Numbered from the stretch's first letter, positions 8,640 through 23,215 are shown. The stretch: DNA of 64,000 nt from Thermotoga neapolitana DSM 4359 (GCF_000018945.1 NC_011978.1:1148729-1212728); one strand, 5' to 3'. Notes: generated by a model from the letters alone, not told the origin. Numbers and translations are program-made.

Positions 8640-9337
8640 GAATTCCCCAGCACGTTGCGATCATAATGGATGGAAACGGTAGATGGGCAAAAAAGAGAGG
8701 GCTTCCCAGAATAAAAGGGCACGAACGGGGTGCCCATGTGCTTCATAACACAGTGAAGTGGTCACTTGAGCTTGGAATAAAGTATCTTACAGCGTATTCC
8801 TTCTCCACGGAGAACTGGAAACGCCCTAAAGAAGAAGTGGAGTTTTTGATGAACCTGTTTGTTCAGATGATAGATCGTGAAATGGATCTTCTCAGAAGAG
8901 AAAAAGTGAGGGTGAGGATTCTTGGAAGAAAGGAAGGGCTTCCAGAAAGTGTTTTGAGAAAGTGGAACGAAGTGGAAGAAAAAACAAACTCTTTTGACCG
9001 TATGACGCTTGTGATAGCGTTCAACTATGGGGGAAGACGGGAAATTCTGGACGCGGTTGAAAGGATTTTGAGGGATGTAGAGAAAGAAAAGAAAATAGTT
9101 CTCAACGAAGAGACGTTCAAGAGTTATCTCTATCTGCCGGATGTTCCCGATCCAGATTTGATAATAAGAACGTCGGGTGAGCTTCGCCTCAGTAACTTTC
9201 TGATCTGGCAGTCCGCTTACTCTGAACTCTACTTCACTAGAAAACTCTGGCCGGATTTCACAAAGAGGGATTTTCTGAGGGCGATAGAGAGTTACTCCAG
9301 AAGGGAAAGACGGTTTGGGGGTCTGGGTGATGGATGA
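8636..9337 (+). CDS. uppS: Undecaprenyl diphosphate synthase
   Basis: Cis-prenyltransferase that extends farnesyl diphosphate to the C55 carrier used in cell-wall synthesis. [14 protein letters not shown] near the N-terminus holds the catalytic Asp-Gly-Asn-Gly, and the conserved block [19 protein letters not shown] is near the C-terminus. The start is TTG at 8636, inside the TTGA overlap with the frr stop. The isoprenoid precursors come from the MEP pathway, two genes of which (ispD, ispE) are also in this window. Confidence 0.96.
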
Positions 9338-10142
9338 TCTGAAAACCAGAGTGATAACGGCAAGCGTTGTGGCACCGTTTGTTGTTCTGTGTTTTGTGAG
9401 TTATGAAAGTCTTGTGGGACTCGTTTCTGCCATCGTGATTCTTGCAGGTTATGAATTGATCACCCTGGAGCTGAAAGAGCGCGATGCAAGGTTTTTCTAC
9501 GTGATACTCCTTGCGGTCTATCCCGTTCTGTACGGAGTGGCCTTCAAGGAACCGGTTCAGCCTCTTTCTCTGGTGTTCATAATCGGAGTGGTGTTTTCTC
9601 TGGCAACCGACAAAGACCCATCCCAGGTGTTCAGAACGGTTTCGGTTTTTTCCATCGCACTTGTGTACGTCTCCTTCTTTTTGAGTTTCTTCTTGCCGAT
9701 ATACAGTGAGTTCGGTGCTGCCAACGCCCTTCTTGTTCTCACATCCACCTGGGTGTTCGATTCTTTCGCTTACTTCACGGGTTTGAAATTCGGAAAAACA
9801 AGAATTTCCCCACACTACAGTCCACGAAAGAGCCTAGAAGGTGTGATCGGTGGTTTCCTTGGTGTTTTGATCTACACGTTTCTTTACCGGTTGATCGTCA
9901 GCAACATCCTTTCTGTGAACGTGATAGACTACAGGACCTTTCTTCCTTTTGCCAGTGTTGTGGCAGTCATGGACACCTTTGGAGACATCTTCGAATCTGC
10001 CCTAAAGAGACACTACAGGGTTAAGGATTCGGGAAAAACCCTGCCGGGTCATGGTGGGATGCTCGACAGGATAGATGGTCTCCTCTTTGTTACGCCCGTC
10101 AGTTACATCGTATTCAAAATATTCGAAGGAGTGGTGAGATGA
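9330..10142 (+). CDS. cdsA: Phosphatidate cytidylyltransferase
   Basis: Integral membrane enzyme making CDP-diacylglycerol. Eight or so hydrophobic segments are followed by the CDP-alcohol signature region [20 protein letters not shown] and [12 protein letters not shown] near the C-terminus. The likely start is ATG at 9330 (MDDLKTRV), overlapping the uppS stop by 8 bp, preceded by GGGGGTCTGGG. An in-frame start at 9315 would add five unlikely residues. About 270 residues, normal length. Confidence 0.94.
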   Translation: MDDLKTRVITASVVAPFVVLCFVSYESLVGLVSAIVILAGYELITLELKERDARFFYVILLAVYPVLYGVAFKEPVQPLSLVFIIGVVFSLATDKDPSQVFRTVSVFSIALVYVSFFLSFFLPIYSEFGAANALLVLTSTWVFDSFAYFTGLKFGKTRISPHYSPRKSLEGVIGGFLGVLIYTFLYRLIVSNILSVNVIDYRTFLPFASVVAVMDTFGDIFESALKRHYRVKDSGKTLPGHGGMLDRIDGLLFVTPVSYIVFKIFEGVVR

Positions 10143-12733
10143 GGTACATGACTTCCGAAGAGATAAGGGAAGCCTTTTTGAGGTTCTTCGAAAAGAAGGG
10201 TCACAAGATACTTCCGAGTGCCTCTCTCATACCGGACGATCCCCAGCTTCTCTTCACGGTAGCTGGGATGGTTCCCTTCAAGCCCATCTTCTGGGGAAAG
10301 GTGGAGCCCGTCTACACCAGGATTGCAACCTGTCAGAAGTGTCTCAGGACGGTTGATATAGAAAACGTGGGAAAGACACCCAGGCATCACACCTTCTTTG
10401 AAATGCTGGGAAATTTCTCTTTTGGGGACTACTTCAAAGAGGAAGCCATAGAGTGGGCCTGGGAGTTCCTCACGCAGGTCCTCGGTGTGCCCGAAGAAAA
10501 ACTCTGGGTTTCCGTTTACGAAGAAGATGAAGAGGCTTTCAGGATATGGAACGAAAAGATCGGCCTTCCCGAGAAGAAGATCCTGCGACTTGGAAAGGAG
10601 GACAACTTCTGGGGACCGGCGGGTCCGACAGGCCCATGTGGGCCGGACACCGAGATCTTCTACGACACCGGGTACTCAAAAGGGTGTCCGGAGGGGGAAG
10701 AGTGTACACCCGCAAACTCCGAAGGGCGCTTCGTGGAAATATGGAACCTCGTCTTCACGGAGTACTATCAAGACGAAGAAGGAAAGCTCCATCCACTTCC
10801 CAGGAAGAACATAGACACCGGTGCCGGACTTGAAAGGTTCTGTGCGATGATGCAGGGAGTCTACAGCAACTTCGACACGGATCTGTTCCAGCCGATAATA
10901 AAGGCGATAGAGGAACTGACGGGTGTTTCCTACAAGACAGATGAAGAAAAAGACATCTCCATCAGGGTCATAGCAGATCACATCAGAGCCATCACCTTCC
11001 TCATCAGCGAGGGAGTTTTTCCCTCCAACGAAGGAAGGGGCTATGTTCTTCGAAGGATCATAAGACGGGCGATGAGACACGGAATACTCCTTGGTATGAA
11101 CGAACCGTTCCTCTACAAAGTAGTTGACGCCGTCGTGGAAAAGATGGGAAAAGTCTATCCTGAGATCGTGCGTGGAAAGGATATGGTGAAAGAGGTGCTT
11201 TCTTCTGAAGAAAACAGGTTCCTGAAGACGCTGGAGCAGGGCATGAGGATCTTCGATGAGCTGGTGGAAAAGAAAGGGAAAATAGATTCACAGGATGCAT
11301 TCAGGCTCTACGATACATACGGACTTCCTCTTGAACTCACCCTGGAGATTGCAAAGGAAAAAGGTGTGGAGATCGACGTGAAGGACTTCGATAGATACAT
11401 GAAAGAGCAGCAAAGAAAATCCAGGGAAGCCATGGGAAAGGTAGAATTTGCAAAAAGATACGAATACCTGGAAAGCCTGCCAGAAGGGTTCAAAACGGAG
11501 TTCACCGGGTACGAACGCCTCGAAGACGAAGCAGAAACGGTTCTCATAGCAAAGGAAAACAGACCGCTGGAAGAGGCAAAAGAGAAAGACACAGTCGAAG
11601 TGGTCTTTTCCAGAACACCCTTCTACGCAGAAAAGGGTGGGCAGGTTTCGGATGTGGGCACAGTGGAATGGGAGAGTGGAGAAGGAAGAGTGGAGTACGT
11701 CTTTGAAGCACTGGAGGGAGTGATCGTTCACAGAATCAGGGTACTGAAGGGTATTCTTCGAAGAGGACAGAAAGTTTTCTTGAAAGTGGACAGAAAAAGA
11801 AGAAAGGATACCATGAGAAACCATACGGCAACGCATCTTCTTCATGCTGCCCTGAGAAAGGTGCTCGGAGAGCACGTGAGGCAGGCAGGGTCCCTTGTTG
11901 CCCCTGAGCGGTTGAGGTTTGATTTCACCCACTACAGGGCACTCTCTGCGGAGGAAATAAAGAAGGTAGAAGACATGGTGAACGAATGGATCATGCAGGC
12001 AATTCCCGTTGAGGTGAGATACACAAGTTACGAAGAAGCCATCAGATCCGGTGTCATAGCGCTCTTTACGGAAAAATACGGTGACGTGGTCAGGGTGGTG
12101 GAGGTTCCTGGTGTGAGTAAGGAACTCTGTGGAGGAACCCACGTGAAGAACACAGGACAGATAGGTCTCTTCAAGATAGTGTCGGAAGAGTCCGTTTCTT
12201 CCGGTGTGAGAAGAGTGGAAGCGGTCACGGGTTTTTATACACTGGAGCTGATAAGAAGGTACGAAGATGTGATGACGCGGCTGAAGGAACTCCTCGGTGC
12301 CGGAGAAAACGAAATAATAAACAGAGTGGAAAGCCTCAGAGAAAAAGTCAGGGAACTGGAAAGAAGGCTTTCTCAGGGAAGGGTTTCCGAAGAGAGAATC
12401 TCCGAGAAGAAGCTGAACGATGGAACGAAACTGTTCTACGGTGTTTTTGAAGGAGTGGAGTCGAAACATCTTGGAGGAATAGCCGACAACGTGCTGAACA
12501 GGGAAAAAAGCGGTGTGGTGGTGCTGTTCAGCCGATTTGAGGACAAAGTGTCGCTTGTGGTGAAGGTTTCAAACGATCTTATAGAAAAGTACGATGCCTC
12601 TTCGATAGCCAGAAACATCGCAAAAGAACTCGGTGGAAGCGGAGGAGGTAGAAAGAACTTTGCACAGGCGGGAGGAAGGCACCCGGAAAGACTGGATGAA
12701 GTCCTGAACCGTCTGGAAGAGTTTCTGGGGTGA
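10139..12733 (+). CDS. alaS: Alanyl-tRNA synthetase
   Basis: Class II synthetase with editing domain. The N-terminal catalytic part contains motifs around TRIATCQKC and [18 protein letters not shown]; the editing domain shows the zinc motif [10 protein letters not shown] and [13 protein letters not shown]; the C-terminal part has a coiled region and the Gly-rich [15 protein letters not shown]. Length 864 is full. The ATG at 10139 overlaps the cdsA stop as ATGA; a second ATG at 10148 is an alternative. Last conventional gene of the frr operon. Confidence 0.97.
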   Translation: MRYMTSEEIREAFLRFFEKKGHKILPSASLIPDDPQLLFTVAGMVPFKPIFWGKVEPVYTRIATCQKCLRTVDIENVGKTPRHHTFFEMLGNFSFGDYFKEEAIEWAWEFLTQVLGVPEEKLWVSVYEEDEEAFRIWNEKIGLPEKKILRLGKEDNFWGPAGPTGPCGPDTEIFYDTGYSKGCPEGEECTPANSEGRFVEIWNLVFTEYYQDEEGKLHPLPRKNIDTGAGLERFCAMMQGVYSNFDTDLFQPIIKAIEELTGVSYKTDEEKDISIRVIADHIRAITFLISEGVFPSNEGRGYVLRRIIRRAMRHGILLGMNEPFLYKVVDAVVEKMGKVYPEIVRGKDMVKEVLSSEENRFLKTLEQGMRIFDELVEKKGKIDSQDAFRLYDTYGLPLELTLEIAKEKGVEIDVKDFDRYMKEQQRKSREAMGKVEFAKRYEYLESLPEGFKTEFTGYERLEDEAETVLIAKENRPLEEAKEKDTVEVVFSRTPFYAEKGGQVSDVGTVEWESGEGRVEYVFEALEGVIVHRIRVLKGILRRGQKVFLKVDRKRRKDTMRNHTATHLLHAALRKVLGEHVRQAGSLVAPERLRFDFTHYRALSAEEIKKVEDMVNEWIMQAIPVEVRYTSYEEAIRSGVIALFTEKYGDVVRVVEVPGVSKELCGGTHVKNTGQIGLFKIVSEESVSSGVRRVEAVTGFYTLELIRRYEDVMTRLKELLGAGENEIINRVESLREKVRELERRLSQGRVSEERISEKKLNDGTKLFYGVFEGVESKHLGGIADNVLNREKSGVVVLFSRFEDKVSLVVKVSNDLIEKYDASSIARNIAKELGGSGGGRKNFAQAGGRHPERLDEVLNRLEEFLG

Positions 12734-13747
12734 AACTTCGTGGAACTTCTTGTTGATTCCCGTGAACTGAAAGAGTGGCTTTTCCTGCTCGACAAACTCG
12801 TTGGGACCGTAGAGCCGAGCGCAAGATTCGTCGATTTCTTCTTCAGGGATGGGCTCTGGCTCAGGGCGAGTGACAACTGTGCGAGCGTGGAGGTGTTTCT
12901 GGGAAAGATTCCACGTTTTGAGGGTAGCAGAAGGGTCTCTCTGGATCTTCTCAAATTCTTTTTGAGCGATGTGAAAGTTAAAGAGGTGCACGTCACAATT
13001 TCGCAGGATCATCTCGTTTTGAAGGCCGGAAACGAAGTGCTGGATGTCAGGTGTAGAGTGGGGGGGGTCCCTCCCGAAGACGGAAAAGAGGAGTTTCTCT
13101 GCACTCTTTCAAAACGTGAGTTCGAAAGTTCCATCAATTTTGCGAGTTCGAATCTGGATGAGGGGGAGTTTCTGGTTCTCCTTTTCGAGGAAAAAGATGT
13201 GCTCATGTTCGGCCCATCTTCGGAGATAGTGACTCTCTCTCAGATCTCTGCTGTTCCCACAACCTCCTTTTCCCTGAAAATACCTTATGTGACGGTGAGA
13301 CACGTTTTCAAAGCCCTTCAGAGACTGAACGTTCAGACCCTGGATTTCTACGAAAAGTCGGGAAAGCTGGTGGTGAAATACCCGTATCTTGTGATGGAAG
13401 TCTGCGGAGACAGGGTGAGCGTGGAGGAAAGAGAGGCCCTCAAACGCGTCCTTTCAGAAAAAGTCGTTGAAAGACTGGAGTCGAAAAAGGAAGTCCTCGC
13501 TAAACTCGTGAGAAAAGCGGCTGTGATCTCCAGAGGATCTTATGCCACCCTCTCGAGAAGAGGCAACGTCATGAGGGTGGTTGTGAAGAAAAAGAACCTG
13601 AGCTATACAGCGGAGTTGTTCGTAGAGCCGGGCAGGGACTTTCTCGTGGTTTTCCCCTCTAAAAAGCTGAGGAGTGCCCTCGCCCGGATGGAAGGTGAGA
13701 AGGTTGTACTTGAACTCACGGAAAGATTTTTGAAGATCTCAAACCTT

Positions 13748-15578
<1,831 letters not shown>

Positions 15579-15584
15579 GGATCT

Positions 15585-17957
15585 TCACCTCCTCTCAATC
15601 TTCAAACCGTACTCGTCCGCATCGACAACGATGTGGTCTCCTTCTTTAATTTCACCCTCCAGTATCTTATCGGCGATCATGGATTCCAGTTCGAGTTCGA
15701 TGATCCTTCTGAGTGGCCTTGCACCGAGTGAAGGAACGTACCCTGCCTCAGCCAGATATTCTTTTGCCCTTTCGGTGAGTTCGAGGGTGATTCTTTTGTC
15801 TTTCAAGATGTCTTCAAGCTGTTTCACCATGATCTCAACTATCTTCTTCACCTCGTCCATCGTTAGAGGTTTGAAGTAGACAATCGCATCTATTCTGTTC
15901 AGAAATTCCGGTTTGAAGACGTTTCTAATTTCCTTTTCTATTTCGAGCCGGACGTTTTCCTGAGATTCCAGGATCTTTTCACTTCCAATGTTGCTCGTCA
16001 TGATGATGATCGTGTTTCTGAAATCAACCGTGTTACCCTTTCCATCCGTCAGGCGGCCGTCTTCGAAAACCTGAAGCAGTATGTTGAAGACGTCAGGATG
16101 GGCCTTTTCTATCTCGTCGAGCAGTATCACGCTGTAGGGCCTTCTTCTGACGGCTTCTGTGAGCTGTCCTCCTTCTTCGTAACCCACGTATCCTGGAGGG
16201 GCCCCTATGAGTCTTGCAACGGAGTGTTTTTCCATGTACTCGCTCATGTCGAGTCTTATCATGGCATCCTCACTTCCAAAAAGCACATCGGCAAGGGTCC
16301 TTGCAAGTTCTGTTTTCCCAACACCCGTTGGTCCCAGAAAGAGAAAGACCCCGATCGGCCTTCTCGGGTTTTTGATACCCACCCTGGCTCGTCTGATGGT
16401 ACGCGCGACCATTCTCACCGCTTCTTCCTGGTTCACCAGGCGCTGGTGGATCAGTTCCTCCAGTTTGAGCAGTTTGTCTTTTTCCGATTCCATGATGCGG
16501 GACACGGGAATTCCTGTCCACTGTTCTACGATTTTTGCCACGATGTCTTCGTTAACCACGGGCTCTACCTTTTCCTGGCTTTTTCGTGCCTTTTCGTACT
16601 CTTCCTTCAATTTCTGAAGCTCTACTTTCAACTTTGCGGCTTCTTCGTACTCTCCCTTCACCACGGCGGCGTTTATTCTGTCCTCGAGTTCCCTCATTTT
16701 CTCTTCCAGTTTCAGAATCTCTTCGGATGGGTACGAGGACTCCAGCCTCACGTAAGAGGCCGCTTCATCGATCAGATCGACCGCTTTGTCCGGGAGGAAC
16801 CTGTTGGTTATGTATCGGGCGGAGAGTTTTGCGGCCGCTTCGAGGGCGTCGTCCGTTATCTTCACCTTGTGGTGGTCTTCGAAGACCTTTCTGAGTCCCT
16901 TGAGAATCTCCACCGTTTGTTCAACGGTGGGTTCCTCCACAAGAACCGGCTGAAACCTTCTTTCGAGTGCCCTGTCTTTTTCGATGTATTTTCTGTACTC
17001 TTCAACAGTGGTAGCACCTATTATCTGGATCTCTCCTGTTGTGAGCTCGGGTTTCATGATGTTTGCCGCATCGAGAGCCCCTTCGGCGGCTCCCGCTCCC
17101 ACCACCGTGTGCACCTCGTCTATGAAGAGGATGACCTCTCCTTTCTTTCTTTTCAACTCATCGAGAAGACGTTTCAGTCTTTCTTCGAAGTCTCCTCTGA
17201 ACCGTGTTCCTGCAACCAGCCTTCCCATGTCGAGTTTTAGGACCCTGACGTTTCTCAGAAAGAGGGGGACCTTTCCTTCAACGATCCTCTGGGCAAGTCC
17301 CTCAACGACGGCCGTTTTTCCAACTCCCGGATCTCCTATCAGAACGGGGTTGTTCTTGGTGCGGCGCGAGAGTATCTGTATCACCCTTCTGATTTCTTTT
17401 TCACGATCCACAACGGGCATGAGCTTTTTCTCGCGGGCAAGTTGAGTGAGATCCACGGTGAAACGTGCCAGCGCCTCGATGTTCTCTGCTTCGTCCGTTC
17501 TTCCGGTTGCCCTTATCTTTCTTATTGCCTCGTACACCCTCTCCGGCGTCACACCGTACCTTGAAAGGATACGGAACGCGGTGGAATCAGGTGAAAGGAC
17601 CATTCCAAGAAGAAGGTGTTCGGTTCCTATCTTCGAGTCACCCATTCTCCTTGCTTCCTCTCGTGCCTTTTCTATCACGTGTCTTGCGTCCGGTGTTATG
17701 AAGATCTGGGACACGGACGTTCCCTCTGGAACCCTGACGCCGTATTTTCCTATGAACGTTTCCACCTCGTCCTTCAACTTGTTTATGTCCACGTTCATTT
17801 CCTTCAGAAGTTCCACACCGACGTTGTTTCCCTCTTCAAGGATCGCAAGCAGTATGTGTTCGCTGGAAAGCTGGTTCTGTCTGTACCTTGTCATTATATC
17901 CTGAATGCTCATCATTACTTTCTGGGCCTTTTCTGTGTACTCTTCGAGATTGAACAT
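15585..17957 (-). CDS. clpC: ClpC-type AAA+ unfoldase
   Basis: Hsp100 ATPase that unfolds proteins for ClpP. N-terminal double Clp-N repeat (about 1-150), first AAA module with Walker [10 protein letters not shown] (208-216), a middle region containing a UvrB/C-like helical pair ([16 protein letters not shown]), and a second AAA module with GPTGVGKTE. 790 residues, typical for ClpC. ATG at 17957 behind GAGGAGGTG. First gene of its operon; the minus-strand sequence TGGTAATAT about 25 bp upstream is the likely -10. No CtsR or McsAB genes are adjacent, unlike in Firmicutes. Confidence 0.95.
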   Translation of the reverse strand: MFNLEEYTEKAQKVMMSIQDIMTRYRQNQLSSEHILLAILEEGNNVGVELLKEMNVDINKLKDEVETFIGKYGVRVPEGTSVSQIFITPDARHVIEKAREEARRMGDSKIGTEHLLLGMVLSPDSTAFRILSRYGVTPERVYEAIRKIRATGRTDEAENIEALARFTVDLTQLAREKKLMPVVDREKEIRRVIQILSRRTKNNPVLIGDPGVGKTAVVEGLAQRIVEGKVPLFLRNVRVLKLDMGRLVAGTRFRGDFEERLKRLLDELKRKKGEVILFIDEVHTVVGAGAAEGALDAANIMKPELTTGEIQIIGATTVEEYRKYIEKDRALERRFQPVLVEEPTVEQTVEILKGLRKVFEDHHKVKITDDALEAAAKLSARYITNRFLPDKAVDLIDEAASYVRLESSYPSEEILKLEEKMRELEDRINAAVVKGEYEEAAKLKVELQKLKEEYEKARKSQEKVEPVVNEDIVAKIVEQWTGIPVSRIMESEKDKLLKLEELIHQRLVNQEEAVRMVARTIRRARVGIKNPRRPIGVFLFLGPTGVGKTELARTLADVLFGSEDAMIRLDMSEYMEKHSVARLIGAPPGYVGYEEGGQLTEAVRRRPYSVILLDEIEKAHPDVFNILLQVFEDGRLTDGKGNTVDFRNTIIIMTSNIGSEKILESQENVRLEIEKEIRNVFKPEFLNRIDAIVYFKPLTMDEVKKIVEIMVKQLEDILKDKRITLELTERAKEYLAEAGYVPSLGARPLRRIIELELESMIADKILEGEIKEGDHIVVDADEYGLKIERR

Positions 17958-18034
17958 GCGATCACCTCCTCAAAAAAATATTACCACGTGTGTTAATCTT
18001 TTTCTTAGCAGACACCAGTGGAAAGGAGATGAGT

Positions 18035-19042
18035 ATGAAGCGAAGCGTTTTTCTTCCGCTGATCATAGGAGTGGGCGCGGTCGTTCTTGTGGCATCTCTT
18101 GCGGGCAGTGGAAACGTGTGGAAGGATTTGAAACAGCTGGATGTGAGGTTCATTTTTCTGCTTTCTCTGAACTTTCTTGCGGTGATCACCATTGATGCCT
18201 TGAGAACCCGTATCCTTCTTGAAAACATGCCTTTCAGAACGTGCCTTTCTAATTCGCTGTGGGGCTTCTATGCCAGCGCCATAACACCGTTTGCTGCCGG
18301 AGGACAGCCCTTCCAGATATACCACCTTGTGAGATCCGGAATTCCTTTTGAAAAAGCAGCCTCGGTGATAGCGGTGAGATTTTTCTCCTCGTTTTCCTTC
18401 ACAATCGTGTCTGGTTTTCTCTTTTTCCTTTTCTACCTTGACACATTTCGCTCCCTTGGGATCTTAGGGGATCTCTTCTTCATCGGGATCGTTCTTGCCT
18501 TTGTTTTTTACGTCTTCATAATGTTTCTTTCCTTCAGCAGGAGGTTTCTTGAGAGGTTTTTTCTGTCTGGTCCTGTCATGAAGATCGTGATGTTCTTCAC
18601 CAAAAAAAGCAGGGAAGAGGTGGAAAACCTGGCAAGGGAGAGGATCCTGGGTTACATATCTACCGTGAAAGAGCTCTGGAGGTCTTCAAAGGCAAAAACC
18701 ATCATCACGATAATTCTTTCAGGAGCGATGATCATAGCGATTCATACGAGTACGTATCTTTCGATGAAGGCGGTGAACCCATCAGTAGAGGTGTCGCTGT
18801 TTCAGATAATCACCGTTCAGCTTGCCCTGAGCCTGGTTGTGTATTTCGTTCCCACACCCGGTGCAAGCGGAGCTGTGGAGGTTGTCTACTACGTTGTCTA
18901 CTCGAACCTCATCAGTAAAACGGATGCGGTTGTGTCCCTTCTCATCTGGAGGTTCTTCAACTACTACCTGTTCATCATTTTGGGGATCATCCTCGGGATT
19001 GGCAGGTTAACAAAAAAACCGGAGGAGCAGTCCTCCGGCTGA
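18035..19042 (+). CDS. Lysylphosphatidylglycerol synthase TM-region family membrane protein
   Basis: 335-residue multi-spanning protein with about seven to eight hydrophobic segments, matching the UPF0104/LPG_synthase_TM pattern (early LNFLAVITIDALRTRILL, then YASAITPFAAGGQPFQIYHL and a late PTPGASGAVEVVYYVVY). These PxP and GG motifs are conserved in the family, whose members take part in lipid or glycan handling in membranes; the substrate here is unknown. ATG at 18035 fits AAAGGAG with 6-nt spacing; ATG 18029 is too close. The last codons contain the terminator of the opposite-strand tRNA-Leu. Confidence 0.85.
   Translation: MKRSVFLPLIIGVGAVVLVASLAGSGNVWKDLKQLDVRFIFLLSLNFLAVITIDALRTRILLENMPFRTCLSNSLWGFYASAITPFAAGGQPFQIYHLVRSGIPFEKAASVIAVRFFSSFSFTIVSGFLFFLFYLDTFRSLGILGDLFFIGIVLAFVFYVFIMFLSFSRRFLERFFLSGPVMKIVMFFTKKSREEVENLARERILGYISTVKELWRSSKAKTIITIILSGAMIIAIHTSTYLSMKAVNPSVEVSLFQIITVQLALSLVVYFVPTPGASGAVEVVYYVVYSNLISKTDAVVSLLIWRFFNYYLFIILGIILGIGRLTKKPEEQSSG
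19012..19038 (-). terminator. Terminator of tRNA-Leu(GAG), embedded in the neighbouring CDS
   Basis: CCGGAGGA-GCAG-TCCTCCGG (19019-19038) followed on the minus strand by TTTTTTTG. It lies within the last ten codons of the plus-strand membrane protein gene. Confidence 0.9.
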
Positions 19043-19048
19043 TCTTCC

Positions 19049-19135
19049 TGGTGCCGAGGGCGGGACTTGAACCCGCACGGGCCGAAGCCCACATGGCCCT
19101 CAACCATGCGTGTCTGCCAGTTCCACCACCTCGGC
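19049..19135 (-). tRNA. tRNA-Leu (anticodon GAG)
   Basis: 87 nt with encoded CCA. Acceptor GCCGAGG pairs with CCTCGGC, the anticodon stem CATGG/CCATG encloses TTGAGGG giving anticodon GAG, and there is a long class II variable arm. Reads CUC (and CUU). Confidence 0.97.
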
Positions 19136-19148
19136 AACTCCGAAGAAT

Positions 19149-19177
19149 ATATTAGCACAACTTCTAGCACTTTTCAA
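19149..19177 (-). promoter_or_regulatory. Promoter of tRNA-Leu(GAG)
   Basis: On the minus strand TTGAAA, 17 bp, TAATAT, with an extended TGC before the -10. It ends 14 bp before the tRNA 5' end, and is back-to-back with the tRNA-Val promoter. Confidence 0.85.
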
Positions 19178-19201
19178 GTACCCCTGATGGGAATTTTTGC
19201 C

Positions 19202-19230
19202 TTGACATGGATTCGAGGTTGTAGTATCAT
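19202..19230 (+). promoter_or_regulatory. Promoter of tRNA-Val(GAC)
   Basis: TTGACA (19202-19207), 17 bp, TATCAT (19225-19230), 14 bp before the tRNA. Confidence 0.88.
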
Positions 19231-19244
19231 AGTTAAACGGTGAT

Positions 19245-19319
19245 GGGTGCGTAGCTCAGTGGGAGAGCGCTTCCTTGACGAGGAAGAGGTCGCAGGTTCA
19301 ATCCCTGCCGCACCCACCA
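19245..19319 (+). tRNA. tRNA-Val (anticodon GAC)
   Basis: 75 nt with encoded CCA. Acceptor GGGTGCG pairs with CGCACCC; the anticodon loop TTGACGA gives GAC. Its 3' end is antisense to the tail of the methyltransferase gene at 19298-20074. Confidence 0.97.
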
Positions 19320-20070
19320 GAGGAGCCGCAAGGCTCCTCTTTCTTTTTCAGCACGAAGAACACGTGCTCTGCCCTCCATAGAATGGCTCTGTCTCTGGAA
19401 AATTCCTTCTCCAGCTCGAAGATGAGATCTTCTTTCTTTCTCACCTGATCCTCGGAGTAGTCAAAGACCCCTATTCCACGCACCTCGATCGTGTCAAAAC
19501 CCTCTATGGATTCTATATCTTCGGGCCTGAACGCATAGGAGTTGAAAGAAAAGAGCGTGTTTCCCACTTCGATGGTTTGTGTTTTCAGAAAGCGGGGAAT
19601 CTTCTCCCAGGTATTCTCTTCTATCATGTGCTGAAGAAAGGTGTAGAAGTTGTCCACTGTTGCTATCAGAAGGCCGCCTGGTTTCAGAACCCTCGCTATT
19701 TCAGAAAACGCTTTGACTTTGTTTTCGACGTAACTCAGAACATCCCCCATGGCCAGCACGGTGTCGAAGGAATGTGAAGAAAATGGAAGATCTTCCGCAC
19801 GGGCTTTTAGAAATTTTTTCACACCCTTCTTCTCTGCGATTTTCAACATCTCCTCGGAGGGATCAACCAGAGTCACATCAAAACCTCTCTCCAGAAGAAA
19901 AAGACTCCATCTTCCCGTGCCCCCTCCAAGGTCCAGCACCCTGCAGGGCACCTTCAAGTGTTCACTCAGGAAGGATTGAATCAGCCTGTGGTAAAGCCTC
20001 CATTTTGGTGTTTCGTACATGGAATCGTACTCTTTTGCGATCCTGCTGTAGTACTCCCAGGGACTCACGA

Positions 20071-20074
<4 letters not shown>
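19298..20074 (-). CDS. SAM-dependent class I methyltransferase, substrate unknown
   Basis: 258 residues with motif I VLDLGGGTGRWSLFLLERG, then VDPSEEMLKIAEKKG and a motif IV-like SFDTVLAMGDVLSYV, the pattern of UbiE/BioC-type small-molecule methyltransferases. No specific substrate can be inferred. The start overlaps the rsmD stop. The last eight or so codons are antisense to tRNA-Val, and the tail EEPCGSSGGCGRD is encoded by the reverse complement of the tRNA-Val terminator and tRNA 3' end, so the natural C-terminus may have been extended by loss of an earlier stop. Last gene of the long pot superoperon. Confidence 0.85.
19319..19348 (+). terminator. Terminator of tRNA-Val(GAC)
   Basis: AGAGGAGCC-GCAA-GGCTCCTCT (19319-19340) followed by TTCTTTTT. 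It starts at the last base of the tRNA CCA. Confidence 0.9.
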
Positions 20075-21342
<1,268 letters not shown>

Positions 21343-21346
<4 letters not shown>

Positions 21347-22689
21347 TCTATGATCACCTTCTTGGTGCGATCTTTTATTTCGTATTCGTAACCTTCCCTT
21401 CCCATGAGGGCAAACGTGATCTTCTTTCCAAGTTCCACACCCGGCTGATCAAACGGGTTGATCTCGAGGAGATACCCCATGAAAGCAGTTGCGGCTTCAT
21501 AATAAGCGAAGAACTGGCCCACATTGTAAGAGGTGAGTCTGTCGAAGATCACCTTCATGTTCGGTCTGTCGTTTTTCCTTAGGGCTTCCTCTGTTCCTGT
21601 CTGTTCTGCAAGGAGAAGTTCAGAGAGTCTTTTTCTTGCAAGGTATTTGAGCTCTTCTCTTCCGGTGTCCGGTATTATGATCTCTCTATCGAAGTTTTCC
21701 AACCGCAAAAACGTTATCACTTTGTCGTTTGGGCCCTCGTTGTAAAGCTGTATCTGAGAGTGCTGATCGGTGGCTCCTATTGCCTTCACCGGGGTCTGAC
21801 CCGTGAAGACCTCCTCTCCTTTCAGGTTGTATCTCTTTCCCAGACTTTCTGCCCACAGCTGTCTGTACCAGTCCACGAGGTAGGTCATCCTGTTGGAGTA
21901 GGCCATCATGACGGAGATGCTCTTTCCTCTCTTCAGATAGAGATAGTGTGTGAGGGCGATCATCGCCGCTGGATTTTCGAACAGGTCTTCCTTCTTGCAT
22001 CTCTCGAACGCATCCCGGGCACCGTCGTGGAGTTCTTCTATGTCGATACCCTCCGCCATGGCAGAGAAGAGGCCAACGGGCGTCAGCACGCTGAACCTTC
22101 CTCCAACGCCGGGAGGGACCTCAAGACTTCTGAAGCCCTCTTCTTTCACTACTTTTCTCAAAAAGCCCTTCTCTGGATCTGTTGTGATGAGGATGTGTTC
22201 TTTCGGGTCCAGACCATTAGCCTCCAGGATTCCCCTTGCGATCGAGTAATTCGCCATAACCTCAGCCGTGGATCCAGATTTTGAGATCACGTTGAACAGC
22301 GTTGTCTTCAGATCTATCCTATCAAGGACGGAGGCCATGAGATCGGGATCTACGTTGTCCACCACGAAGACTCTCGCATAACCGTTTCTTTCCTCTCTCG
22401 ACATCTCGTTCCAGTTCAGTGGTCTCAACGAATAATGAAGGGCAAGGTTTCCAAGACCGGATCCCCCAATTCCCAGAACGACCACCGTGTCGAAGTTCAC
22501 CACCCACTCCTCGAGTTCCTTCACCGAATCGATCCATTTTCTGTCCAGTCTGGCAAAATCCGGTGTGTTCTCAGTGAAATTCTTTATCGCCTCTATCACC
22601 TTTTCTTTTGTGCTTTCCAGATCTTCCTCTCTCAGTCCACCGGAGATGTTCGGTTCAAAAAGATTTGAAAAATCAAATTTCAAAGCCAT
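21343..22689 (-). CDS. pgi: Glucose-6-phosphate isomerase
   Basis: Interconverts glucose 6-phosphate and fructose 6-phosphate in glycolysis. PGI signatures [15 protein letters not shown] and [13 protein letters not shown] are present, along with the catalytic region near [11 protein letters not shown] 22689 ([11 protein letters not shown], 448 aa) is preceded by GAGGGGTGA at proper spacing; a GTG nine bases upstream falls inside that ribosome site. A central glycolytic gene inside a string of unrelated housekeeping genes. Confidence 0.96.
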
Positions 22690-22701
22690 CTTTTTCACCC
22701 C

Positions 22702-23214
22702 TCAGTAAACTATCAGTGTTTTGATGTCGTAACCTTCGAGCCTCTTTCTCGGGTTCAGGTAGGAAAGTTCCACAAGAAAGGCAAGGGCAGAAACTTCTCC
22801 ACCGAGTTTTTTGACCAGCCTTATCAGTGCCTCTGCTGTTCCACCCGTTGCCAGCACATCGTCCACTATGAGGACTTTCTGTCCTCTTTCTATGGCATCT
22901 TCGTGGATGTGGAGTTGTTCGGTTCCGTACTCCAGCTGGTACTCCTCGTACACGGTTCTGTAGGGGAGCTTCCCGGGTTTTCTCACGGGAACGAATCCCT
23001 TTCCCAGTTTGTAAGCCATGGCGGCTCCGAGGATGAATCCCCTCGCTTCGGGGGCAACAACCAGATCGAAATCCCTGTCGGAGACGAGATCACACATTCT
23101 GTCGATGGCCTCTCTGAAAGCCCTGCTGTCTTTGAGGAGTGGTGTGATGTCTCTGAAGATGATCCCTTTTTGTGGAAAATCTGGTATGTCCCTGATGAAC
23201 TGTTTCAGATCCAA
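22702..23214 (-). CDS. apt: Adenine phosphoribosyltransferase
   Basis: Purine salvage: adenine plus PRPP to AMP. The PRPP loop VLIVDDVLATGGTAEAL and the N-terminal DLKQFIRDIPDFPQKGIIFRDITPLL are diagnostic. I place the start at TTG 23214, two bases after the ispE stop and 6 nt after GGGAGGTG; that yields 170 residues, the family norm. The longer open frame upstream adds 23 residues that lie inside ispE in another frame and are unlikely. Confidence 0.94.
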   Translation of the reverse strand: MDLKQFIRDIPDFPQKGIIFRDITPLLKDSRAFREAIDRMCDLVSDRDFDLVVAPEARGFILGAAMAYKLGKGFVPVRKPGKLPYRTVYEEYQLEYGTEQLHIHEDAIERGQKVLIVDDVLATGGTAEALIRLVKKLGGEVSALAFLVELSYLNPRKRLEGYDIKTLIVY

Positions 23215-23215
23215 T

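Noticed and set aside
11288-12469. 393-codon minus-strand ORF opposite alaS
   Set aside because: Antisense shadow of alaS; H/F/S-rich sequence.
16098-17240. 380-codon plus-strand ORF opposite clpC
   Set aside because: Shadow of the highly biased clpC codons; composition rich in H, F, C and S and no start signal.
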